35,746 nt of DNA from positions 1-35,746 of the forward strand of contig CANRLI010000005.1 of assembly GCA_947631475.1 (NCBI GenBank), given 5' to 3'. This DNA comes from an uncultured Bacilli bacterium. Lineage in GTDB: Bacteria > Bacillota_I > Bacilli_A > RF39 > UBA660. The notes beneath the pieces are model-generated. The model made no database searches, had not been told where the DNA came from, and saw only the letters and a list, made by a program, of their open reading frames with translations. A program made the translations under genes and the position numbers. Of the stretch, positions 25,220-32,469 are shown piece after piece. Position 1 is the stretch's first letter, and every line of letters starts with the position of its first letter.

Positions 25220-26452
25220 ATGAAAATAAAAAATGTTGTGGGTCGTGAAATTTTAGACTCACGTGGTAATCCAACTGTTGAAGTAGATGTTATATTAGAA
25301 AATGGTCTTATTGGCCGTGCCGCTGTTCCTTCTGGAGCTTCTACAGGTGAAAGGGAAGCATTAGAATTGCGTGATGGTGATACAAGATATATGGGCAAAG
25401 GCACCTTAAAAGCTGTGGCTAATGTTAATGGACCATTAAAAGATTTAGTTGTTGGCATGGAAGTTGAAGACCAAAAAGCCTTAGATGAAGCTATGATTAA
25501 ACTAGATGGCACTAAAACTAAATCAAAATATGGAGCTAATGCCATATTAGGTATATCAATGGCTGCTTTAAAAGCTAGTGCTTTAAATGCTGGTAAACCA
25601 TTATATGCTTATGTTGGGGAAGGCCGCAGTTTACCACGTCCTATGATGAATATCATTAATGGCGGAGCTCATGCTGATAACAAGCTAGATTTTCAAGAAT
25701 TTATGATTATTCCAGAACGTGACACTATTAAAGAAAGAATTAGAGTTGGTGCTGAAGTATTTCATAATTTAAAAAAAGTATTAAACGAAAAAGGTTTAGC
25801 AACTGGTGTCGGTGATGAAGGTGGTTTTGCACCTGATTTAAATAGTAATCAAGAAGGTTTTGCATTAATTATGGAAGCTATTAAAAGAGCTGGCTACGAG
25901 CCTGGTAAAGATGTTTTCCTAGGTATAGATGTAGCTGCTTCCGAATTTTATAAAGATGGTAAATATCATTTAGCTGGTGAACAAAGAATTTTAACTACTG
26001 ATGAATTAATCGACTTTTATGAAGAATTAGTTAATAAATATCCAATTATTTCAATTGAAGATCCTGTTGATGAAAACGATTGGGAAGGCTTTGCTAAAAT
26101 AACTGCCAAATTAGGCGACAGAATTCAATTAGTAGGTGATGATTTATTTGTTACTAATAAAGAATGTTTACAAATGGGTATTGATAAACATGCTGGTAAT
26201 GCCATCTTATTAAAAGTTAATCAAATTGGTACAATTACAGAAACACTTGAAACTATTAAATTAGCTAAAAGCCATGGTTACAAAACCATAATATCTCATC
26301 GTAGTGGGGAAACTGAAGATACAACGATTGCTGATTTAGCCGTTGGTTTAGACTTAGGCCAAATAAAAACTGGTTCTATGTCTCGAACTGATCGTATGTG
26401 TAAATATAACCAATTAATTAGAATAGAAGAAGAAATTGAAAATAGTAAATAG
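25220..26452 (+). CDS. eno: Enolase
   Basis: Enolase dehydrates 2-phosphoglycerate to phosphoenolpyruvate. The 410-aa protein has [61 protein letters not shown], the metal ligands in [21 protein letters not shown] and VGDDLFVTN, the catalytic Lys in [10 protein letters not shown], and [18 protein letters not shown]. It is about 20 residues shorter than most bacterial enolases through trimmed surface loops rather than loss of active-site motifs. It is a single-gene unit between its own promoter and terminator. Confidence 0.98.
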   Translation: MKIKNVVGREILDSRGNPTVEVDVILENGLIGRAAVPSGASTGEREALELRDGDTRYMGKGTLKAVANVNGPLKDLVVGMEVEDQKALDEAMIKLDGTKTKSKYGANAILGISMAALKASALNAGKPLYAYVGEGRSLPRPMMNIINGGAHADNKLDFQEFMIIPERDTIKERIRVGAEVFHNLKKVLNEKGLATGVGDEGGFAPDLNSNQEGFALIMEAIKRAGYEPGKDVFLGIDVAASEFYKDGKYHLAGEQRILTTDELIDFYEELVNKYPIISIEDPVDENDWEGFAKITAKLGDRIQLVGDDLFVTNKECLQMGIDKHAGNAILLKVNQIGTITETLETIKLAKSHGYKTIISHRSGETEDTTIADLAVGLDLGQIKTGSMSRTDRMCKYNQLIRIEEEIENSK

Positions 26453-26471
26453 AAGTGTCATACTTCTTTTT
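26451..26471 (+). terminator. Terminator overlapping the eno stop
   Basis: AGAAGT / ACTTCT with a 5-nt loop and a T run; the first two bases belong to the TAG stop. Confidence 0.65.
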
Positions 26472-26524
26472 TCATATTAAAAATTATCTTTCATATATTT
26501 AAATATAGAAAGAGAGGATTAATC

Positions 26525-26785
26525 ATGGAAATATTAAAAGTATCAAGCAAGTCAAATCCTAGTAAAGTAGCCGGAGCTATTGCTAATATTTTTAGAGAAA
26601 AGGGCGGAGTTGAATTGCAAACCGTTGGGGCTGGAGCCTTAAATCAAGCTGTTAAAGCGGTTTCTATAGCTCGTGGTTATATTTCACCTAGTGGCATAAA
26701 TCTTGTTTGTATTCCAGCATTTACTGATATCGAGATTGATGGTAAAGAAAAAACTGCTATTAAACTTATAATCGAAGCTAAATAG
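26525..26785 (+). CDS. spoVS: SpoVS/Alba-like nucleic-acid-binding protein
   Basis: The 86-aa protein begins MEILKVSSKSNPSKVAGAI and contains VELQTVGAGALNQAVKAVSIARGYISPSGINLVCIPAF, the near-invariant core of SpoVS. SpoVS affects septation and coat formation during sporulation in Bacillus, but close relatives with an Alba-like fold occur in non-sporulating bacteria as nucleic-acid-binding regulators. No other sporulation gene is in the window, so it does not show that this organism sporulates. ATG has GAGAGGA upstream; the stop lies inside a terminator. Confidence 0.95.
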   Translation: MEILKVSSKSNPSKVAGAIANIFREKGGVELQTVGAGALNQAVKAVSIARGYISPSGINLVCIPAFTDIEIDGKEKTAIKLIIEAK

Positions 26786-26794
26786 CTTCTTTTT
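26774..26794 (+). terminator. Terminator overlapping the spoVS stop
   Basis: GAAGCT / AGCTTC, 4-nt loop, TTTTT. The stop codon lies in the loop and right arm. Confidence 0.75.
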
Positions 26795-26831
26795 ATTTGC
26801 CTTAAATTAAATAACTAAACCATTTACTTTA

Positions 26832-26840
26832 TGCTATAAT
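26832..26840 (+). promoter_or_regulatory. Extended -10 promoter for pta
   Basis: TG-C-TATAAT at 26832-26840; no clear -35. Leader about 31 nt. Confidence 0.55.
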
Positions 26841-26877
26841 AAAATTAATAATTTATAAATAGAAAGAAGGTTATCTT

Positions 26878-27888
26878 GTGAGTTTTATTGCCAAAATAAA
26901 AATTAAAGCCCAACAAAATCCTCAAAAAATAGTTTTACCTGAAGCTACAGATCCCCGTATCTTAAAGGCTGCTGCTATTTGTCAGCAAGAAAAAATAGCT
27001 CAGATTATACTAATTGGGCAAGAATCTTTAATAAAACAAGTAGCCCTTCAAGAAAACATTAATATTGAAGGTCTTACTATTATTGATCCTCAAACAAGTA
27101 ATTTAACCGCTCAATTAACTCAAGACTTATATGAATTACGTAAAGAAAAAGGTTTAACATTAGAACAAGCCGAGCAACTAATAACCACTGATTATATGTA
27201 TTTTGCCTGTATGCTAGTTAAAGATAATTATGCTGCGGGAGCAGTATCAGGGGCATGTCATTCCACCTCTAATACTTTAAAACCAGCTCTGCAAATTATT
27301 AAAGCAGCTCCAAATGTTCCCTTAGTTTCATCTTTTTTCTTAATGGAAGTTCCTAATTGTTCATATGGATATAATGGTCTTTTCGTATTTAGTGATGCTG
27401 GATTAGTTCAAAACCCTAGTGCTATACAGCTTGCTGCTATAGCTGCTAGTTCATCTGCTTCTTTTGAACTCTTAACCAATCAAAAAGCTGTAACTGCTTT
27501 ATTGTCGCATTCAACTAAGGGTAGTGCCTCTCATCCTGATATAGACAAAGTCGTAGAAGCAACACAAATAGCCCAAAAGGAATACCCTAATTACATGATT
27601 GACGGCGAATTACAACTAGATGCCGCTATCGATCCTTTAGTTGCTAAAATTAAAGCTCCAAATAGTGCAGTAGCAGGCCATGCTAATACCTTAATCTTTC
27701 CTGATTTAGATGCTGGAAATATTGGCTATAAATTAGTTGAAAGATTAGCTAAAGCTGAAAGCTATGGTCCAATTACCCAAGGCATTAACAAACCGATAAA
27801 TGATTTATCGCGTGGCTGTAGTGTTGAAGATATCGTTGGCGTTATTGCCATAACTTGTTTACAAGCAATACAACAAAACAGTGTTTAA
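26878..27888 (+). CDS. pta: Phosphate acetyltransferase
   Basis: Pta converts acetyl-CoA and phosphate to acetyl-phosphate for ATP production with acetate kinase. The 336-aa single-domain enzyme has IVLPEATDPRILKAA, AGAVSGACHSTSNTLKPALQ, the substrate-site VFSDAGLVQNPSA, LSHSTKGSA, ELQLDAA, and the C-terminal GPITQGINKPINDLSRGCS. It starts at GTG 26878 with AGAAAGAAGG upstream; no ATG fits as well. No acetate kinase gene is adjacent. It converges on the next gene and shares a terminator with it. Confidence 0.96.
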   Translation: MSFIAKIKIKAQQNPQKIVLPEATDPRILKAAAICQQEKIAQIILIGQESLIKQVALQENINIEGLTIIDPQTSNLTAQLTQDLYELRKEKGLTLEQAEQLITTDYMYFACMLVKDNYAAGAVSGACHSTSNTLKPALQIIKAAPNVPLVSSFFLMEVPNCSYGYNGLFVFSDAGLVQNPSAIQLAAIAASSSASFELLTNQKAVTALLSHSTKGSASHPDIDKVVEATQIAQKEYPNYMIDGELQLDAAIDPLVAKIKAPNSAVAGHANTLIFPDLDAGNIGYKLVERLAKAESYGPITQGINKPINDLSRGCSVEDIVGVIAITCLQAIQQNSV

Positions 27889-27903
27889 GTAAAACACTGT
27901 TTT
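27875..27903. terminator. Bidirectional terminator between pta and the tail-anchored gene
   Basis: AAAACAGTGTTT / AAACACTGTTTT, 12 bp with a 5-nt loop. It overlaps the pta 3' end and reaches the stop of the convergent gene. Confidence 0.85.
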
Positions 27904-28603
27904 ATTGTACAATATAGAAAGTTATTAAAGTTAATAAAATTGTCACTATAATTACTGCTATAATAACTTGTAAAGCACTGATGCTACCACTACTACTTGC
28001 TTTAAGTTCCAGTTTTTGTACATCTTCTTTATCTTTATCTCCACCTGAAGCAATTCCTGTTTCATTTCTTTTGATTTCAATCATCTGTGCTTTACTAATA
28101 GCATCTTTTTGTTTATCATTTAACCTTTGATTGTTGCCATATTCCAATTCATAAATTAAAGATCTAAACCCTTTTAAAACATTTCTTAATTTAGGATGCG
28201 AACATTCTTCATATTTAGCCAATAAACCTAGGTAATTATAAAATATATCTATTTTTTTTCTTTCATTTTCTGTTAAACTTTGTGGTGAATTAATTATTTC
28301 TTTATATTCATCTAAAGAAATAATTTTCAAAGAATCATCTTCATCCTCTTTTTTATTATCACTATTTAATGCCTGTACATGAAGACTTATAATATTAAAG
28401 ATATCTTCAGCCTTAAAGTAATTTAAAGTTGAAGCAAACACTGTTTCTTCTGATAATAAATCATAAATATTAAAATTACTTATATCTATTTTCTTTAAAC
28501 CATAAATAAGATAATTGTCTTTTAAAGCCAATCCTTTAAGACTTTCGGGAAATTGTTCATATAAATTAGCTAAAAGCATTCTATTAATTTCTAAGGTACT
28601 CAT
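27902..28603 (-). CDS. Tail-anchored protein of unknown function
   Basis: The 233-aa protein is soluble and helical over about 205 residues, with acidic and Lys-rich stretches (KKEDEDD near 105, GGDKDKEDVQ near 190), then a Ser/Gly linker and a single hydrophobic helix at the extreme C-terminus (about 210-231). It has no signal peptide, so it is predicted to be a C-terminally anchored membrane protein facing the cytoplasm. I recognise no domain. ATG 28603 is preceded by GGTGA at 28609-28613, and a minus-strand TATAAT lies at 28615-28620, unusually close. It is divergent from sufB and alone in its unit. Confidence 0.6.
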   Translation of the reverse strand: MSTLEINRMLLANLYEQFPESLKGLALKDNYLIYGLKKIDISNFNIYDLLSEETVFASTLNYFKAEDIFNIISLHVQALNSDNKKEDEDDSLKIISLDEYKEIINSPQSLTENERKKIDIFYNYLGLLAKYEECSHPKLRNVLKGFRSLIYELEYGNNQRLNDKQKDAISKAQMIEIKRNETGIASGGDKDKEDVQKLELKASSSGSISALQVIIAVIIVTILLTLITFYIVQ

Positions 28604-28642
28604 CTATGTCACCTATTATAATACTAACAAATTATCTTCATA

Positions 28643-28671
28643 TTTTCAAATAATAATTAATGTTGTATAAT
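28643..28671 (+). promoter_or_regulatory. Promoter for sufB
   Basis: TTTTCA (28643-28648), 17-nt spacer, TATAAT (28666-28671). CGTGAT starts 7 nt after the hexamer and ATG 28688 follows 4 nt later, giving a leader of about 10 nt. Confidence 0.5.
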
Positions 28672-28687
28672 TATTAGCGTGATATTT

Positions 28688-29983
28688 ATGAAAAAGGAAC
28701 TAAATGAACAATTTATAATTGATTTATCAAAGAAGAAAAATGAACCGTCTTGGATGCTTGACTTTCGTTTGCAATCTTATGCTAAATTTAAAGAACTAGC
28801 TAATCCAACCTTTGGTCCCAAAATTGACCTTGATTTTGATAATTTAACTTATTATAAAGGTGATCTTCAAAAATTAACTAATGATTGGAAGCGTGTTAAT
28901 TGTAGTATACGAAATAGTTTTGATAAATTAGGTGTTATCGATGCTGAAAAAAAGTATTTAGGTGGTGTAACCAATCAATTTGAAAGTGAAGTTGTTTATC
29001 ACAATCAATCTTTAGAAGATCAAAATATTATTTTTACTTCAACCGATGATGCTTTACAAAAGTATCCCGACTTATTTAAAGAATATTTTAATCATTTAGT
29101 TAATTATGCTGAAAATAAATATACAGCTTTAAACGGTGCTATTTGGTCTGGTGGCTCTTTTATCTATATACCTAAAGGCATTAAAGTTGATCGTCCTTTA
29201 CAAAGTTATTTTAGAATTGAAACTGAAAGTTTAGGACAATTTGAAAGAACTATTATTATTGTTGATGAAGGTGCTGATTTAAGTTATATTGAGGGTTGTA
29301 CCGCAAAAGAGTATAGTGTTACATCACTTCATGCTGGTGTAGTTGAAATATTTATTAAAAAAAATGCCCATTGTCGTTATTCAACAATTCAAAATTGGTC
29401 GACTGATGTTTATAATTTAGTAACTAAAAGAGCCATCGTTGATGCTTATGGTACTATGGAATGGGTTGATGGTAATATTGGTAGTCAAGTTACAATGAAA
29501 TATCCTTCATGCATTTTAAATGGGGAAGGTGCAACCGGTAACTCAATTTCTATTGCCTATGCTAAAAAAGGCCAAATTCTAGATGCTGGAGCCAAAATGA
29601 TTCATTTAGCACCTCATACCAAAAGTAACATTATTAGCAAGTCTATTGCTGAAGATGGCGGTATCAGTAATTATCGTGGCTTAACTAAAATTACTAAAAA
29701 TGCTACCAATAGTCACGCTACTATTAAATGCGATACCATTATTTTAGATGATAAATCTAAAAGTGATACATTTCCTAAGAATATTGTTGGCAATAATTCT
29801 AGTTCTTTAGAACATGAAGCCACAATTTCTAAAGTAAGTGCTGAAAAAATGTTTTATTTAACTAGTAAAGGACTAAGTGAAAATAGTGCTAAAGAACTTC
29901 TTATTATGGGCTTTATCAGTGATTTTAAAAAAGAATTACCAATGGAATATGCTGTTGAATTAAATCGTTTATTAAAAGAATAA
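28688..29983 (+). CDS. sufB: Fe-S cluster assembly scaffold SufB
   Basis: SufB is the scaffold of the SufBCD complex, where Fe-S clusters are built. The 431-aa protein is slightly short for SufB. It has SGGSFIYIPKGIKVDRPLQSYFRI, the beta-helix core with EGCTAKEYSVTSLHAGVVEIF, TVKRAIVD-like VTKRAIVDAYGTMEWVDGNIGS, YPSCILNGEGATG, and a C-terminal GNNSSSLEHEATISKVS with the His-Glu pair followed by MGFI. ATG 28688 is favoured over in-frame GTG 28679, which belongs to the ribosome binding site. No sufC, sufD, sufS or sufU is adjacent, unlike the usual sufCDSUB cluster of Bacilli. Confidence 0.93.
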   Translation: MKKELNEQFIIDLSKKKNEPSWMLDFRLQSYAKFKELANPTFGPKIDLDFDNLTYYKGDLQKLTNDWKRVNCSIRNSFDKLGVIDAEKKYLGGVTNQFESEVVYHNQSLEDQNIIFTSTDDALQKYPDLFKEYFNHLVNYAENKYTALNGAIWSGGSFIYIPKGIKVDRPLQSYFRIETESLGQFERTIIIVDEGADLSYIEGCTAKEYSVTSLHAGVVEIFIKKNAHCRYSTIQNWSTDVYNLVTKRAIVDAYGTMEWVDGNIGSQVTMKYPSCILNGEGATGNSISIAYAKKGQILDAGAKMIHLAPHTKSNIISKSIAEDGGISNYRGLTKITKNATNSHATIKCDTIILDDKSKSDTFPKNIVGNNSSSLEHEATISKVSAEKMFYLTSKGLSENSAKELLIMGFISDFKKELPMEYAVELNRLLKE

Positions 29984-30041
29984 AATATCAAAAAAATTTA
30001 AAATACCTCTAAATGATTATTTTCTTTGTCTATCTTAATAT

Positions 30042-30077
30042 AAAAAAAATATTTCTCTTAGGAAAAATATTTTTTTT
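30042..30077 (+). terminator. Terminator downstream of sufB
   Basis: AAAAAATATTT / AAATATTTTTT with a 10-nt loop and T tail. All-AT stem. The rest of the 182-nt gap before ssb holds only the ssb promoter and hairpin. Confidence 0.5.
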
Positions 30078-30113
30078 ATTATAAATAACTTAGCAAATCC
30101 CTAAAACCCTTAT

Positions 30114-30142
30114 TTGCATCATCTTTTTTTTCTTGTTAATAT
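30114..30142 (+). promoter_or_regulatory. Promoter for ssb
   Basis: TTGCAT (30114-30119), 17-nt spacer, TAATAT (30137-30142) with TG at 30134-30135. Transcription from it should start near 30149, inside the inverted repeat that follows. Confidence 0.5.
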
Positions 30143-30165
30143 TCATCCTTGAAAGGAGGAATATT
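30138..30165 (+). promoter_or_regulatory. Inverted repeat masking the ssb ribosome binding site
   Basis: AATATTCATCCT (30138-30149) pairs with AGGAGGAATATT (30154-30165), 11 of 12 positions, loop TGAA. The right arm holds the whole Shine-Dalgarno AGGAGG and touches the ATG at 30166. The left arm overlaps the -10, so only transcripts entering from upstream would form the full hairpin. Confidence 0.65.
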
Positions 30166-30501
30166 ATGTTAAATCAAGTTGTTTTAGTTGGTCGACTAAC
30201 TGATGATTTACAAGTTACTACTGTTGAAAACGGTAAAAAAGTAACGTCCTTAATTTTAGCTGTTCAAAGAACCTTTAAAAATAGTGATGGTATTTATGAA
30301 ACGGATTTTATAAGATGTACTCTATGGAACGCCGTGGCATCTAATGCTAGCGAATATTGTAAAAAAGGTGATGTTGTTGGTATCAAAGGCCGTCTTCAAG
30401 TTAATACTTATGAAGATAAAGATGGTAATAAAAAGACTTCTACAGAAGTCATAGCTGAAAAAGTTACTTTCTTATCAAATAAAAAAGATGATGAGAAATA
30501 A
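30166..30501 (+). CDS. ssb: Single-stranded DNA-binding protein, short form
   Basis: The 111-aa protein is one OB fold: MLNQVVLVGRLTDDLQV, a TSLILAVQRTF strand, ETDFIRCTLWNAVASNASEYCKKGDVVGIKGRLQV and a final strand EVIAEKVTFLS. It ends KKDDEK, without the Gly/Pro-rich linker and acidic DDxxF tip that recruits partner proteins in standard SSB. This is the size of B. subtilis SsbB, used in competence. A longer frame from 30133 is rejected because GGAGG sits before ATG 30166 and the family begins MLNxVVLVGR. It is isolated from rpsF/rpsR, the usual neighbours of the main ssb. Confidence 0.92.
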   Translation: MLNQVVLVGRLTDDLQVTTVENGKKVTSLILAVQRTFKNSDGIYETDFIRCTLWNAVASNASEYCKKGDVVGIKGRLQVNTYEDKDGNKKTSTEVIAEKVTFLSNKKDDEK

Positions 30502-30510
30502 AACCCATAC

Positions 30511-31497
30511 TTAGATAAAAGTTAATTCATCCAATTTATAAGCTGGATTAACTTTTTTTAATGTAATTATTCTCCCATCATTATAAGTCTTTTGACGATT
30601 TTGTTTCATTTTATTTATTTCATTTCGTAGAAGAATAAAATGTTTTAAAACTTTATTACGTAAATCTTCATTATATAAAATACCAATGGCATTATCATAT
30701 GGAAATGCTACATCAATATGTTTTATGAATAAATTATCAACTTCTTGATATTTTACAATTGGATTATTACATACATCTTCATAAATATCCCCATAAATAA
30801 AACCTAAGATATAACGTTTATAAAATATTTTACTCATAGAATCTATTCCTTTTTCTTCTAATTCACCTAGAGGATCAAAATTGCTAATGAAAAAATTCCA
30901 GATAAAATTCAACGCCTCATTTTCACTAAAACCCTTTTCTATGTAAAAATCATATAAATCGTAAATAAAATTTCTAAGTATTTCATTTAAAGTAGTGACT
31001 TTGATAAGACTATTTCGTTCATACTTAGCTAAAAAATTTTCCATGTGGTCTTCGTTAATTTTCTTACGATTTGCCAAATATTTTTCACTATTTATTAAAG
31101 ATTTATAATATGTTTTTAATAAATCCATCCCAAAATGATAATTACTTAAAAAGAATTCATTTAATTCTTTAACACTTTTATAATTTAAATAATTAATCAT
31201 TTGTTTATTAGTATCATAAATGTATATATAATAATGAGTTAATAAAGTATTGATAAATTGATATCTATCCACATTTCTTGGTAAACCATCTTCCGTTATT
31301 TGACAATAAACAGCATCAATAACTTCATTACAAATTACTTCATCTTCATTCTTTTTTAAATATTCCATATCCCCCATACACTCATCATCTTCATTTATAT
31401 ATAGTGCATCTATTTCTTCACTAGATAAACCTTGGGTAGTTAAAAAACTCTCATATAAATCAAACAATATATTTATTAAATATTCCGAAATTTCCAT
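30511..31497 (-). CDS. Helical protein of unknown function with internal repeat
   Basis: The 328-aa soluble protein is rich in Tyr, Phe, Asn, Glu and Leu, and appears all-helical. I recognise no domain. Two segments resemble each other: LFDLYESFLTTQGLSSEEID (11-30) and IYDLYDFYIEKGFSENEALN (178-197), suggesting two related helical modules separated by about 150 residues. A C-terminal basic stretch NKMKQNRQKT follows. In-frame GTG 31509 is possible, but ATG 31497 is preferred because GAGGTGA then has an 8-nt spacer and the GTG is part of that site. A minus-strand TATAAT at 31531-31536 may be its -10. Confidence 0.6.
   Translation of the reverse strand: MEISEYLINILFDLYESFLTTQGLSSEEIDALYINEDDECMGDMEYLKKNEDEVICNEVIDAVYCQITEDGLPRNVDRYQFINTLLTHYYIYIYDTNKQMINYLNYKSVKELNEFFLSNYHFGMDLLKTYYKSLINSEKYLANRKKINEDHMENFLAKYERNSLIKVTTLNEILRNFIYDLYDFYIEKGFSENEALNFIWNFFISNFDPLGELEEKGIDSMSKIFYKRYILGFIYGDIYEDVCNNPIVKYQEVDNLFIKHIDVAFPYDNAIGILYNEDLRNKVLKHFILLRNEINKMKQNRQKTYNDGRIITLKKVNPAYKLDELTFI
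30518..30560 (+). terminator. Possible terminator for ssb inside the convergent gene
   Basis: AAAGTTAA...ATCCA pairs with TGGAT...TTAACTTT (3-nt bulge), followed by T residues. It lies within the 3' end of the minus-strand gene. Confidence 0.4.
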
Positions 31498-31567
31498 CTT
31501 TTTCTTCACCTCATCAAAGAATTTATAGCTATTATATAAAAAAATAATTATAAAATAAAGAAAAACA

Positions 31568-31573
31568 TATACT
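31568..31573 (+). promoter_or_regulatory. -10 element of a compact start module
   Basis: TATACT (31568-31573), then GGTGAT 7 nt later (31580-31585) and ATG 31589 after 3 nt. No clear -35. Confidence 0.35.
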
Positions 31574-31588
31574 TTAATAGGTGATTAA

Positions 31589-32356
31589 ATGAAAAAATAT
31601 TTTAAATATATTGGCTTATTAGGTATCTGTATGCTTAGTTTTTATTATGCTGAACAAGTCGCCCTTTATGTCAAAAATAAAAATCCTTTAATGCAAAGTA
31701 TTAATGAAATTGAACAATCTAAATATATTTCTTATATTGATAGTTCTATAATAGATGATTTATATATTATTCCTGGTCTTAATGGTCAAAAAGTTAATGT
31801 TACTAAATCTTTTAATAATATGCAGAAAAATAAAGAATTTAATGAAGAGTTACTTATTTTTGATTCCATTAAACCAGAGATTAGTTTAGAAGATAATAAA
31901 GATAAAATAATTATTCGTGGTAATAAAAACAAGCAAAGTGTTTCTTTTATTTTCGAAGAGATAAGTGAATTATCACATTATATGATAAATCATAATTATT
32001 CCGTAGATTTATTAATTAATAAAGAAGAATATGATGAATCTTATGAATTAATTAATAATTCAAATAATGAACTTATCTATCATAATATAGATAAATATTT
32101 AAATAATCATAAATTAAATAAAAAATTATGTTATGTTAAAAAAGATATACCACAAACTTGTACTGATAAATATTTATTTAAACCATCTTTAATTATTAAC
32201 CATTCTAATTTAAGTAGTACAAAAAATAAAATAAGTAGTGGAGAGATAATTCTTGTTCAAAAATCCCTAACAATAAGTGAATTAGAAATATTACTTAACC
32301 AAATTAATTATCAAGATTTAAAAATTGTTCCCTTATCTGACTTAATTAAAGAATAA
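31589..32356 (+). CDS. Degenerate polysaccharide-deacetylase-like membrane-anchored protein
   Basis: After an N-terminal signal anchor (about 5-24), the 255-aa protein has IIPGLNGQKVNVTKSFNNM and KIIIRGNKNKQSVSFIFE, segments that precede the NodB fold in a group of Bacillota polysaccharide deacetylases. The C-terminus keeps the closing pattern GEIILVQKSLTISELEILLNQINYQDLKIVPLSDLI (read in two parts). However, the catalytic TFDDGP is IFEEIS and the HxxxH metal motif is missing, as is the LHD that should follow the last strand (here LVQKS). I infer a pseudoenzyme of the cell surface. Family assignment rests on weak, spread-out resemblance. Confidence 0.5.
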   Translation: MKKYFKYIGLLGICMLSFYYAEQVALYVKNKNPLMQSINEIEQSKYISYIDSSIIDDLYIIPGLNGQKVNVTKSFNNMQKNKEFNEELLIFDSIKPEISLEDNKDKIIIRGNKNKQSVSFIFEEISELSHYMINHNYSVDLLINKEEYDESYELINNSNNELIYHNIDKYLNNHKLNKKLCYVKKDIPQTCTDKYLFKPSLIINHSNLSSTKNKISSGEIILVQKSLTISELEILLNQINYQDLKIVPLSDLIKE

Positions 32357-32387
32357 TAGCTCATTTACATTTAAATCTTTATAAACA

Positions 32388-32416
32388 TTGCAACTTTTCT
32401 ATATTTTTGATATAAT
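32388..32416 (+). promoter_or_regulatory. Promoter for the RNase J-like gene
   Basis: TTGCAA (32388-32393), 17-nt spacer, TATAAT (32411-32416) with TG at 32408-32409. One of the best promoters in the window; leader about 47 nt. Confidence 0.7.
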
Positions 32417-32469
32417 TACTAAGTCACAAGCCTTTTATAAATAAAAATATAGAAAAGAGATGTTTTTTT

